The position numbers were made by a program, and so were the translations under genes. Under the pieces are notes generated by a model. That model did no database searches, was not told the origin of the DNA, and was given only the letters and a program-made list of their open reading frames with translations. A stretch of DNA of 16,281 bases from Longimicrobiaceae bacterium. Its GTDB lineage: Bacteria; Gemmatimonadota; Gemmatimonadetes; Longimicrobiales; Longimicrobiaceae. Positions 6,333 to 13,461 of this stretch are shown here, piece by piece. The DNA is taken from positions 1 through 16,281 of the forward strand of contig JASLAX010000112.1 in the NCBI GenBank assembly GCA_030146875.1, in the 5' to 3' direction. Numbering within the stretch: the first letter of the stretch is position 1; each line of letters starts with the position of its first letter.

Positions 6333-6866
6333 ATGGCGCTGATCGCCTGCCCCGACTGCGGCAAGGAAGTCTCCGACGCAGCCTCGGTCTGCATCCACTG
6401 CGGCCGCCCCATCGCCAGCGATCGGCCGCGTACGTACGAGCCGGGCCCGCCGCCGACGTACGAACCGGACACCCCACGCCCCGCCCCCGCGACGCACCCG
6501 GGGAGGGACCTGCGCGCGGCGAAGGCCAAGCGGAACGCGACCATCACCTACGCGTTGCACGCGCTGTCGTTCCTCGTCGGCATCACCGGCCTGGTGGCGC
6601 TGGTCCTGGGCTACGTCTTTCGCTCCGACGCCCGCGGGACCTGGGTGGAGTCGCACTTCACGTGGCAGATCCGGACCTTCTGGTGGGGCGTGCTCGCCAT
6701 GGTCGGGCTGACGGTGATGGCCGTGGGGCTGAGCCTGAGCGGGCACGAGGCGACCATGCTCGCCGGCGTGGGGGCCACCACGCTGGGGGTCTTCGTCGTG
6801 ATCGGGTGGGCCATCTATCGCGTGGGCCGTGGGTGGATCCGGCTGGAACGCGACGAGCCGATCTGA
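6333..6866 (+). CDS. Zinc-ribbon membrane protein (DUF4870-like), copy 1
   Basis: A 177-residue protein. The N-terminus is a zinc ribbon with CPDC (6-9) and CIHC (20-23). A Pro/Tyr-rich linker follows, containing two TYEP repeats. Three membrane segments then occur at about 71-92, 112-131 and 141-158. Between the first and second is the hallmark stretch VFRSDARGTWVESHF and WQIRTFWWG, typical of DUF4870/COG3671 small membrane proteins, whose function is unknown. Start ATG 6333 fits the promoter at 6256-6288; the longer open frame upstream would include that promoter. A paralog follows 73 bases downstream, so the two are probably co-transcribed. The zinc ribbon is expected in the cytoplasm. Confidence 0.8.
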   Translation: MALIACPDCGKEVSDAASVCIHCGRPIASDRPRTYEPGPPPTYEPDTPRPAPATHPGRDLRAAKAKRNATITYALHALSFLVGITGLVALVLGYVFRSDARGTWVESHFTWQIRTFWWGVLAMVGLTVMAVGLSLSGHEATMLAGVGATTLGVFVVIGWAIYRVGRGWIRLERDEPI

Positions 6867-6939
6867 GCACCACCCGCCGCCCCGCGGAGCACGTTCGCCC
6901 TCCGCCCGAGCTCTCCCCCCGGCGCACCGGAACGATCGA

Positions 6940-7470
6940 ATGGCCCTGATCCCCTGTCCCGACTGCCGTCGCGAGGTGTCGTCCGCCGCCTCCGTGTGCA
7001 TCCACTGCGGGCGTCCGCTCGCGGCCGCCGCGCTGGAGAGCGCCGCTCCGACGCCCCCGCCCCCGCTGCCCGCGGCGCCGGCGCGTACGGAGGTGGACCG
7101 CCGGGTGGCCGGCGCCAAGCGCAACGCGACCATCGCCTACGCCCTGTACGCGCTCTCGTTCGTCTACGGCGTCACCGGCGTGGTGGGCCTGGTGCTGAGC
7201 TACGTCTTCCGCTCCGATGCCCGCGGCACCTGGGTGGAGTCGCACTTCGACTGGCAGATCCGGACGTTCTGGTGGAGCCTGGTCGCGATGATCGGGCTGG
7301 CGGTCGTGGGGATCGTGCTGAGCCTGAGCGTGGCCGGTGGCGGCGGCGGCGAGGAGGGACTGTTCGCCGGCGTCGGGTTGGCGACGGTGGGGATCTTCGC
7401 CGTGGTCGTGTGGGTCATCTACCGCGTGGCCCGCGGGTGGGTCCGGCTGGCCGACGACCGGGAGGTCTAA
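6940..7470 (+). CDS. Zinc-ribbon membrane protein (DUF4870-like), copy 2
   Basis: A 176-residue tandem paralog of the preceding gene with the same layout: CPDC (6-9) and CIHC (20-23) zinc ribbon, Ala/Pro linker, and three membrane segments around the SDARGTWVESHFDWQIRTFW hallmark. In a 56-residue stretch beginning at the AKRNATI region, 45 residues match copy 1 by hand alignment. The linkers differ completely (TYEP repeats in copy 1, Ala/Pro runs here). Copy 2 also has a Gly-rich loop, AGGGGGEEG, before the last helix. There is no promoter-like box in the 73-base gap, suggesting an operon with copy 1. Function unknown. Confidence 0.8.
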   Translation: MALIPCPDCRREVSSAASVCIHCGRPLAAAALESAAPTPPPPLPAAPARTEVDRRVAGAKRNATIAYALYALSFVYGVTGVVGLVLSYVFRSDARGTWVESHFDWQIRTFWWSLVAMIGLAVVGIVLSLSVAGGGGGEEGLFAGVGLATVGIFAVVVWVIYRVARGWVRLADDREV

Positions 7471-7499
7471 GCGGCGTCGGTGCGGGCCCGGCGAGGGCC

Positions 7500-7531
7500 T
7501 GTACGTCGTGGCGCCCGCGGCATACATTTCC
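7500..7531 (+). promoter_or_regulatory. Likely promoter: TGTACG - 17 - TACATTTCC
   Basis: TGTACG (7500-7505) and TACATTTCC (7523-7531) precede ATG 7577, 54 bases from the first base of the second box. It closely matches the arrangement at 6256-6288, although the genes served are unrelated. Confidence 0.5.
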
Positions 7532-7576
7532 GGTCCGCTCGAGCGCGTTCCTCCGCACCTCCTCCGCAGCATTCCC

Positions 7577-7960
7577 ATGGGCCGCACCCTCCTCGCCCTC
7601 GCATTGCTCGCCGCCGCCGCGCTGCACCCCGCCGTCCGCGCCCGGCTCCGCCCGGTGATCGAGCCGGTGCTGGGCCCCGTGCATCGCGCCAACGCGAAGT
7701 ACGAGGCCAACCGCATCGCCGCGTTCGTGGGCCGCGAGATGGCGCGCACCGGCGAGAAGCCCGCCACGCAGCGCGACTACGCGGCGCTGCTCCGCCGCGT
7801 CTTCCCCAACCGCGCCGACGTGGCCCGGGACCCCTGGGGCTCCGCGTACGTGCTCCAGCGGCGCTTCGACGCGCTGCACGTGGGCTCTCCGGGCGCCGAC
7901 CGCTCCTGGGGCACCAGGGACGACATCGTCTCCAAGCCGGTGAAGGTCGTGGGCCGCTGA
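7577..7960 (+). CDS. GspG-like (type II secretion pseudopilin C-terminal) protein
   Basis: A 127-residue protein with an N-terminal hydrophobic segment (residues 4-17, LLALALLAAAALHP), a helical middle, and a C-terminal part with DPWGSAYVLQRRF followed by HVGSPGADRSWGTRDDI. That last part matches the pattern of major pseudopilin GspG C-termini (DPWGxxY, then a SxGxDxxxGTxDDI calcium-binding region). The prepilin cleavage signature (short leader, Gly, then Phe and Glu at position 5) is not visible, so it may be a secreted or anchored relative rather than a processed pilin. No other secretion genes are nearby. It has its own promoter-like element, and a strong terminator 38 bases after the stop. 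Confidence 0.7.
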   Translation: MGRTLLALALLAAAALHPAVRARLRPVIEPVLGPVHRANAKYEANRIAAFVGREMARTGEKPATQRDYAALLRRVFPNRADVARDPWGSAYVLQRRFDALHVGSPGADRSWGTRDDIVSKPVKVVGR

Positions 7961-7997
7961 GGCCGGGCCCGGGGAGGCGAGAAGGAACGGAGGACGG

Positions 7998-8032
7998 CGA
8001 GAGGGCCCGCGGACGCACCGCGGGCCCTCTCG
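7998..8032 (+). terminator. Perfect 15-bp hairpin after the GspG-like gene
   Basis: CGAGAGGGCCCGCGG (7998-8012) pairs perfectly with CCGCGGGCCCTCTCG (8018-8032) around ACGCA. CGTTT follows. It is the strongest hairpin in the window. Confidence 0.8.
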
Positions 8033-8357
8033 CGTTTCGCGTCCCCACGCGCGCCGCCACGGGGGCTCCGGGCGGCGGGATCCGTTCGCGGGGGCGGGCG
8101 CCCGGGTGACACGGAACGAGCCTCCTCGGCGTCTCCACCCCGTCGCGTGACCCCGGCGGGTGGAGGTCGGGAGCAAGCAGTTGGCACCGCACCGTTTCGG
8201 GTCGCGGAGCGCACCATTCCGCGCATCGGGCGGTGTCGTGAATCGTACGTTTCCCCGCCGTTGCTGGTCTGTCGCCGTGGCGCGATGGTTGCGCGCAAAC
8301 ATTCGTTCGCCTCCGCCGCTCGGCGGTGCGGCGCCCGCTCCCCTACCCGGTGGATCC
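8033..8357 (+). other. Intergenic region before the lipoprotein gene
   Basis: About 325 bases with no convincing gene. It contains TACGTTTCC at 8246-8254, resembling the -10-like boxes at 6280 and 7523, but 112 bases from the ATG and without a matching upstream box. The open frame of the next gene extends left to 8160, but the lipoprotein signal peptide fixes the start at 8358. I see nothing else here. Confidence 0.5.
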
Positions 8358-10901
8358 ATGCGAAACTCCGTCGCCCTCACGCTGCTCGGCGTGGCGCTCG
8401 TCAGCGCCTGCGCGGACCACCTGCCCGGACCCGTGGCCCCGGAGGCCGGCCCCCGCCTGGCGGTCGCGCCGCTGGGTCCGCGGCTGGTGATCAACGAGGT
8501 GATGCCCGATCCCAACGCCGTGAGCGACGACCGCGGCGAGTGGTTCGAGGTGCACAACTGGGGCGACGGCGCGGCGAACCTGCAGGGGTGGCGGATCGCC
8601 TCCGGCAACGACGCGGTGCACACCATCTCCGGCTCCGTCTCCATACCCGCCGGCGGGTACGTGGTGCTGGCCCGCAACGCGACGCGGAAGCAGAACGGCG
8701 GCATCAACGGGGCGTACCCGTACGGCACGGGGCTCACGCTGGCGAACGGCGCCGACTGGCTGGCGCTGCGCGACGCCGCGGGCGCCACGGTGGACTCCGT
8801 CGCGTGGAGCGCGGCGCCGGTGGGCGCCACGCGCGGCGTCTCCGATCCCTCCGCCCCGCACTCGGCGGCGAACGGGACCAACTGGACCACGGCGACCAGC
8901 ACGTACGGCTCGGGAGACCGGGGCACGCCGGGGGCGCGGAACGACGCCTACGCCGCGCCGGTCACGTCGGTCTCGGTGACGCCCGCCAGCAGCGACGCGG
9001 CGCCGGGCGGCACCGTGCAGCTCTCCGCCGCCGCGAGCACCCCCACGGGCACCGCCGTCTCCACCTCCTTCACCTGGAGCACCTCCGATCCCGCGGTGGC
9101 GACGGTGGACGCGGCCGGGCTGGCCACCGCGGTCGGCCCCGGCACGGCGGCCCTCCGCGCCACGGCGCCGAACGGCGTGTACGGCGAGGCGGCGCTCACC
9201 GTCACGGTGCCCACGGGCGGCGGCGGGACCGGCGCGGCGAAGCTGGTGGTGAACGAGGTGATGGCGAACCCCAGCGCCGTGACCGACGACGCGGGCGAGT
9301 GGATCGAGGTGCACAACTGGGGCGGAGCGGCGGCGGACCTGCGCGGGTGGAGCGTGGCCTCCAACAACGACGCGGCGCACGTCGTCGCCACGTCCGTCGT
9401 CGTCCCCGCCGGCGGCTACGTGGTGCTGGCCCGCAACGGCGGCTCCTCCGCCAACGGCGGCGTGACGGCGCACTACGCCTTCGGCACCGCGCTCACGCTG
9501 GCCAACAGCGCCGACTGGGTGGCGCTGCGCGACACGGCGGGGGCGACGGTGGACTCCGTGGCCTGGTCCAGCGTGCCGACCGGCGCGTCCCGCGGCCTGC
9601 GCGACGCCTCGCAGGACAACACCGCCATGGGCGGCACGGGGTGGATCACGCAGAGCACCGTCTTCGGGTCCGGGGACAAGGGGACGCCGGGCGCGCGCAA
9701 CGACGGGTGGGTCTCGCCCGTGCCGCCGGGGCCGGCGGTGGCCGTCTCCGTCTCGCCCTCCTCCGCGGGGGTGGAGGTCGGCTCCGGCTTCGGCTTCTCC
9801 GCCGTGGCGACGGACGCCGACGGCGTCGCGACGCCCACCACCTTCGCCTGGCAGAGCTCGGCGCCCGGCGTGGCGACGGTGAGCGCGTCCGGCGTCGCCA
9901 GCGGCGTGGCGGCGGGCACGGCGACCATCACGGCCACCTCGGCCAACGGCGTCTCGGGGAGCGCGCTCCTCAGCGTGACGGCGGCGCCGCCGGGCGGGAG
10001 CGCGTCGGAGCTGGTGGTGCAGGTGCTGGACATCGGCCAGGGCGACGCCAACCTGATCCGCAACGGCACCAGCCGCGTGCTGATCGACGGCGGCCCCGAC
10101 ACCCTGCGGATGGGCGTGCTGCTCGACTCCCTGGGGCTGAACAACTCCACCATCGACGTGGTGGTCCTCTCCCATCAGCACTACGACCACCACGCCGGGC
10201 TGCGCGAGCTGTTCCGCGCGTCGCGCAACATCCGCGTGCGCTACTTCTTCGAGAATGGCGACGCCTACACCAACGCGGCGCTGCAGCAGCTCCGCGACTC
10301 CGTCTCGGCCCGCGCCGGCCGCGGCGAGCTGATCTCGCGCGACACCGACGACCCCTGCGCCACCGGCGCCACGCTCTGCACCGTCACCATGACCGGGGGC
10401 GCGAAGCTCCACGTGCTTCGCCCCAACCCGGCGGGCACGTCGCCCAACGACCGCTCCACGCCCGTCAAGCTCGTGGGGCCCGACTCCGCCAGCTTCAGCA
10501 TGTGGTTCTCGGGCGACGCGGAGCACGAGGCGCAGGACTGGTTCGTGGGGGGCGCGAACTACGACGTGTTCCCGGGGATGCGGGTGAACGTGGTGAAGGC
10601 GAACCACCACGGGAGCTGCAACGGCGTGCGCACCAGCTTCGTGGAGGCCACCCGCCCCGACTGGGTGACCTTCTCGCTCGCGCCCAACAACACCTACGGG
10701 CACGTTCACGACCAGACCAAGCAGATGTACGGGGCGTACGGGAAGCCGTGGTACCGGACGGACCAGAACGGCACCCTCACCTTCCGCTCGCCGGGCACCC
10801 CGGGAGGCGGCTACACCGTCTCCGTCCAGCGCGGCGGGGTGAGCACCACGGGCCCGGCGGACCGCGCGTCCACCTCCGCCGGCTGCAACCCCATGCCGTA
10901 G
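8358..10901 (+). CDS. Lipoprotein: lamin-tail/Big2 repeats plus ComEC-like MBL-fold hydrolase
   Basis: An 847-residue surface protein. Residues 1-18 are a lipoprotein signal peptide with lipobox LVSAC (C18). Then come lamin-tail domain 1 (about 43-198), Big2-like Ig domain 1 (202-284), lamin-tail domain 2 (296-450), Big2 domain 2 (460-541), and a metallo-beta-lactamase-fold domain (552-810). That domain carries SHQHYDHHAG (H606, H608, D610, H611), SGDAEHE (D720) and NHHGSC (H750, H751), with the order and style of the ComEC C-terminal nuclease-like domain. Lamin-tail domains occur in extracellular nucleases, so a membrane-anchored DNA- or phosphodiester-cleaving enzyme is the best guess; the substrate is unproven. 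Cysteines at 667, 674, 754 and 843 could form disulfides. A DUF3006 gene converges downstream. Confidence 0.85.
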   Translation: MRNSVALTLLGVALVSACADHLPGPVAPEAGPRLAVAPLGPRLVINEVMPDPNAVSDDRGEWFEVHNWGDGAANLQGWRIASGNDAVHTISGSVSIPAGGYVVLARNATRKQNGGINGAYPYGTGLTLANGADWLALRDAAGATVDSVAWSAAPVGATRGVSDPSAPHSAANGTNWTTATSTYGSGDRGTPGARNDAYAAPVTSVSVTPASSDAAPGGTVQLSAAASTPTGTAVSTSFTWSTSDPAVATVDAAGLATAVGPGTAALRATAPNGVYGEAALTVTVPTGGGGTGAAKLVVNEVMANPSAVTDDAGEWIEVHNWGGAAADLRGWSVASNNDAAHVVATSVVVPAGGYVVLARNGGSSANGGVTAHYAFGTALTLANSADWVALRDTAGATVDSVAWSSVPTGASRGLRDASQDNTAMGGTGWITQSTVFGSGDKGTPGARNDGWVSPVPPGPAVAVSVSPSSAGVEVGSGFGFSAVATDADGVATPTTFAWQSSAPGVATVSASGVASGVAAGTATITATSANGVSGSALLSVTAAPPGGSASELVVQVLDIGQGDANLIRNGTSRVLIDGGPDTLRMGVLLDSLGLNNSTIDVVVLSHQHYDHHAGLRELFRASRNIRVRYFFENGDAYTNAALQQLRDSVSARAGRGELISRDTDDPCATGATLCTVTMTGGAKLHVLRPNPAGTSPNDRSTPVKLVGPDSASFSMWFSGDAEHEAQDWFVGGANYDVFPGMRVNVVKANHHGSCNGVRTSFVEATRPDWVTFSLAPNNTYGHVHDQTKQMYGAYGKPWYRTDQNGTLTFRSPGTPGGGYTVSVQRGGVSTTGPADRASTSAGCNPMP
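8484..9983 (+). repeat. Two tandem lamin-tail + Big2 units inside the lipoprotein gene
   Basis: The unit beginning LVINEVMPDPNAV at residue 43 repeats as LVVNEVMANPSAV at residue 296, an offset of 253 residues (759 bases). Both units continue with GEWxEVHNWG, AGGYVVLARN, ATVDSVAWS, GSGDxGTPGARND and a Big2 domain with a VATV strand. This is an internal duplication of a two-domain block. Confidence 0.85.
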
Positions 10902-10922
10902 GGGGGAGGACGGCGAAGGAAC

Positions 10923-10952
10923 CGCCCCCGGCGCCGCGTGGTGCCGGGGGCG
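10923..10952. terminator. Hairpin between convergent lipoprotein and DUF3006 genes
   Basis: CGCCCCCGGC (10923-10932) pairs with GCCGGGGGCG (10943-10952), extended by a G-T and a C-G pair; TTCTCGT follows. It lies between two convergent genes and could end transcription from both sides. Confidence 0.7.
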
Positions 10953-10984
10953 TTCTCGTCCAACGCCCTCCACGGAAGAGGGGA

Positions 10985-11263
10985 TCAGAGGACGATGTCG
11001 CCGCCCGGGTCGGGCCCCCGCGGCGCCGCCTCTGCCGAGGCGCGGGAGGCCTCCATCGCCGCCCGCGTCGCGTCCGCGTCGATGCGGATGCGAATGGTGA
11101 GGCCCCCCTCCGACGCCTCGCGCTCCACGCGGAGCACGTCGCCCTCCCCCACGCCGCGGGGGAGGAGGGCGAGGGGGACGTGGAGCATGCGCCGCCCGTC
11201 CTCCTCCACCCTGGCCACGCCCTCCTCGATCCCGTCCACCGTCCAGGTGCTCCGCTCCGCCAT
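10985..11263 (-). CDS. DUF3006 domain protein
   Basis: A 92-residue soluble protein. TWTVDGIEEGVARVE (7-20), VPLALLPRGVGEGDVLRVE (29-47) and the strand GLTIRIRIDADAT match the small beta-rich DUF3006 family (VDGIEeg...LPxGxxeGDvl). From general knowledge, DUF3006 proteins often sit beside or are fused to ComEC-like metallo-beta-lactamase proteins, and here one converges on the ComEC-like lipoprotein gene. The start is ATG 11263 with GAGGAG five bases upstream on the minus strand; the longer frame upstream adds Arg-rich sequence with no family match. The C-terminal 25 residues are Ala/Pro/Gly-rich. Function unknown; it has no signal peptide. Confidence 0.8.
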   Translation of the reverse strand: MAERSTWTVDGIEEGVARVEEDGRRMLHVPLALLPRGVGEGDVLRVEREASEGGLTIRIRIDADATRAAMEASRASAEAAPRGPDPGGDIVL

Positions 11264-11421
11264 CTCGCTCCTCCCTCCGTGGGTTCCCTCCGTAGGCCGG
11301 GAGAACGGCGCACGTCGCGGCCGCGCCCCGGTCAGAAACGTGCGGCACGAGGCGTTCCAGTGCACGCGCGCCCGGCGTGCGTGACCTCCGTGGCTGCAAC
11401 CCATCCCCCGGATCGAGCCGA

Positions 11422-13374
11422 ATGCCCCGCTCCGCGCTCTCCGTGCTCGTCGCTTCCGCCCTGCTCGCGGCCGCTCCCGCGCACGCCCAGACCGTCCGCG
11501 GCACCTTCGCCGACGGCGCCGGCCGCGGCGTGGCCGGGGCGATGGTGGTGCTGGTGGACAGCGCCGGCACGCCGCGCGGGAGCGTGCTCACCGACCCGGC
11601 GGGGCGCTTCACCGTGTCCGCCCCCGCGCCCGGGACGTACCGCCTGCACGCCGAGCGCGTGGGCTTCGAGCGCACCGTGTCCCCCGCGCTGCCGCTGGCG
11701 TTCGGCGAGACGCGCCAGTACCGGCTCGCCGCGCCCCCGAAGGCGGTCGCGCTGGAGGGGATCGTGGTGGGCGCCGCCGCGCGCCGCTGCACGGTGCGGC
11801 CGGACGGGGGGGCCACGGCCACGCTCTGGGAGGAGGCCCGCAAGGCGCTGGACGCCACCGCCTGGGCCGAGGCGCGCCAGGTCTTCCGCTTCGAGGCCAC
11901 GCGCTACCGGCGCGAGCTGGACCCCACCCTGCGCCTGAAGGCCGAGGAGCGCGGCTCGGTCGTGGCCGTCACCCGCCACCCCTTCGCCTCGCGCCCCGCC
12001 GCGGAGCTGGCCACCAAAGGATACGTGCAGGCGGCGGACGACGGCGCCACCTACCACGCCCCCGACGCCGCCGTGCTGCTCTCCCCCGAGTTCCTGGAGG
12101 GGCACTGCTTCCGGGTGCAGGACGGGCGCGGCGAGACGGCGGGGATGATCGGGCTGGCGTTCGAGCCCGTGCGCGGGCGCACCCTGGCCGACGTGCGCGG
12201 CACGCTCTGGGTGGACCGCAGGAGCGCCGAGCTGCGCTGGCTGGAGTACCGCTACGTGAACCTGCCGGTGGCGGTGGAGAGCCGGTACCTGGGCGGGCGG
12301 GTGGAGTTCGAGCGGCTTCCCGGCGGCGCGTGGATCGTGCGCCGCTGGTGGGTGCGCATGCCGGTGGTGGACGCCGAGCAGGGGGTGCGCCCCTCCGCCG
12401 CCTTCGGCCGCAACGAGGTGTACCGCCGCGACGTGCTGCGCGGCTACCGCGAGCAGGGGGGCGAGGTGGTCTCCGCCCGCGCCCGCGACGGCTCGGTGCT
12501 GGCCGAGCGGACCCTGGCCACGCTCACCGGCACCGTGCGCGACACCACCCGCGGCACCCCGCTGGGCGGGGCGCGCGTCTTCATCTCCGGCACCGCGCAC
12601 TCCGCGGTGGCCGACGCCGAGGGGCGCTTCCGCATCGAGGGCGTGCCCGAGGGGAAGTACGTCCTCTCCTTCGGGCATCCGCGGCTGGACTCTCTGGAGG
12701 TGACGGCCCCCACCCACCAGGTGGACGTGGGGACGGACGCCGTGCCGCCCCTGGCGCTCGCCGTGGGCACCCCGCGCCCGCTGGGCCGCCCCGGCGGCTC
12801 CGTGGCCGCCGCCATGGAGACCCCGGGGGCCGCCCTCCGCCTGGAGCGGGTGAGCGTGCGGGCGCGGCAGAGCGAGTTCGACGCCTTCCGCCGCCGCGTC
12901 TCCACGGGGAACGGCCACTACATCACCCGCGAGATGATCGAGCGCGAGCGCCCGGCGCGCACCGTGGACCTGCTGCGCCGCGTGCCCGGCATCGAGGTGC
13001 TGCCCGGCGGCATCCGCCTGCGCGGGTCGGAGGTCAGCCGCGTGGGCGGGCTGGCCACCGCCGGGGTGGCGAAGAAGGAGCAGGAGGCGGCGGAGGCGGC
13101 CACCCCGGCCCCGCGCCCGCTCGACTTCCCCATGGACGGCAACCCGCTGGAGCAGCAGGGCGGCGGCTCGGGCGCGCGGCTGGTGGACTGCACCCCGCTG
13201 ATCTACGTGGACGGCGTGCCCAACGCCATGCCCGCCGGCGACGTCTCCCGCATTCCCCCGGGGCAGGTGGAGGGGATCGAGGTCTATCCCCGCGCCGCGC
13301 ATGCCCCGGCGCAGTTCCGCCGCTTCCACGCGCACTGCGGCATCATCCTGATCTGGCTCCGCGCGCGGGACTGA
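11422..13374 (+). CDS. Secreted carboxypeptidase-regulatory/TonB-plug protein, copy 1
   Basis: A 650-residue exported protein. The signal peptide is residues 1-22 (ending APAHA, cut before Q). A carboxypeptidase-regulatory-like beta-sandwich covers about 25-115 (VRGTFADGAGRGVAGAMV to GIVV). A middle domain of unknown type spans about 120-350 (with APDAAVLLSPEFLEGHCFRV). A second regulatory-like domain lies at about 368-430 (GTVRDTTRGTPLGGARVFIS). A TonB-receptor plug-like domain covers about 485-648: YITREMIERERPARTVDLLR, RVPGIEVLPGGIRLRG, IYVDGVPNAM, VEGIEVYPRAAHAPAQFRR. No beta barrel follows. Cysteines C123, C229, C590 and C639 are shared with copy 2. I chose ATG 11422 because it starts the signal peptide. 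It is probably periplasmic or outer-membrane; I cannot name a ligand. Confidence 0.8.
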   Translation: MPRSALSVLVASALLAAAPAHAQTVRGTFADGAGRGVAGAMVVLVDSAGTPRGSVLTDPAGRFTVSAPAPGTYRLHAERVGFERTVSPALPLAFGETRQYRLAAPPKAVALEGIVVGAAARRCTVRPDGGATATLWEEARKALDATAWAEARQVFRFEATRYRRELDPTLRLKAEERGSVVAVTRHPFASRPAAELATKGYVQAADDGATYHAPDAAVLLSPEFLEGHCFRVQDGRGETAGMIGLAFEPVRGRTLADVRGTLWVDRRSAELRWLEYRYVNLPVAVESRYLGGRVEFERLPGGAWIVRRWWVRMPVVDAEQGVRPSAAFGRNEVYRRDVLRGYREQGGEVVSARARDGSVLAERTLATLTGTVRDTTRGTPLGGARVFISGTAHSAVADAEGRFRIEGVPEGKYVLSFGHPRLDSLEVTAPTHQVDVGTDAVPPLALAVGTPRPLGRPGGSVAAAMETPGAALRLERVSVRARQSEFDAFRRRVSTGNGHYITREMIERERPARTVDLLRRVPGIEVLPGGIRLRGSEVSRVGGLATAGVAKKEQEAAEAATPAPRPLDFPMDGNPLEQQGGGSGARLVDCTPLIYVDGVPNAMPAGDVSRIPPGQVEGIEVYPRAAHAPAQFRRFHAHCGIILIWLRARD

Positions 13375-13448
13375 GCGCCGGTCGCGTCAGAACGCGGGGG
13401 CGCCGTGCGTTTCGTTCCCGGACCCCGTCCTCACCCCCTTCCCCTCCC

Positions 13449-13452
13449 AGGA
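13449..13452 (+). promoter_or_regulatory. AGGA deciding the start of plug protein copy 2
   Basis: AGGA touches ATG 13453 directly but lies nine bases before ATG 13462, so 13462 is the likelier start and gives a standard signal peptide beginning MRRILP. Confidence 0.45.
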
Positions 13453-13461
13453 ATGCACGCC

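Noticed and set aside
8484..9983. Repeated DNA as a possible mobile or CRISPR-like repeat
   Set aside because: The repeat is a protein-level duplication of lamin-tail/Big2 domains within one frame, about 759 bases apart, not short direct repeats with spacers.
8343..11900. Very long open frame on the minus strand opposite the lipoprotein gene
   Set aside because: It is antisense to clear domain-bearing genes, reads as Arg/His/Gly/Ala-rich low complexity, and has no family motif. Long antisense frames are expected at this GC content.
8147..11938. 1263-codon plus-strand frame overlapping the lipoprotein in another phase
   Set aside because: The translation is Arg/Gly/Ala repeats and it overlaps three well-supported genes; it is a shadow frame.
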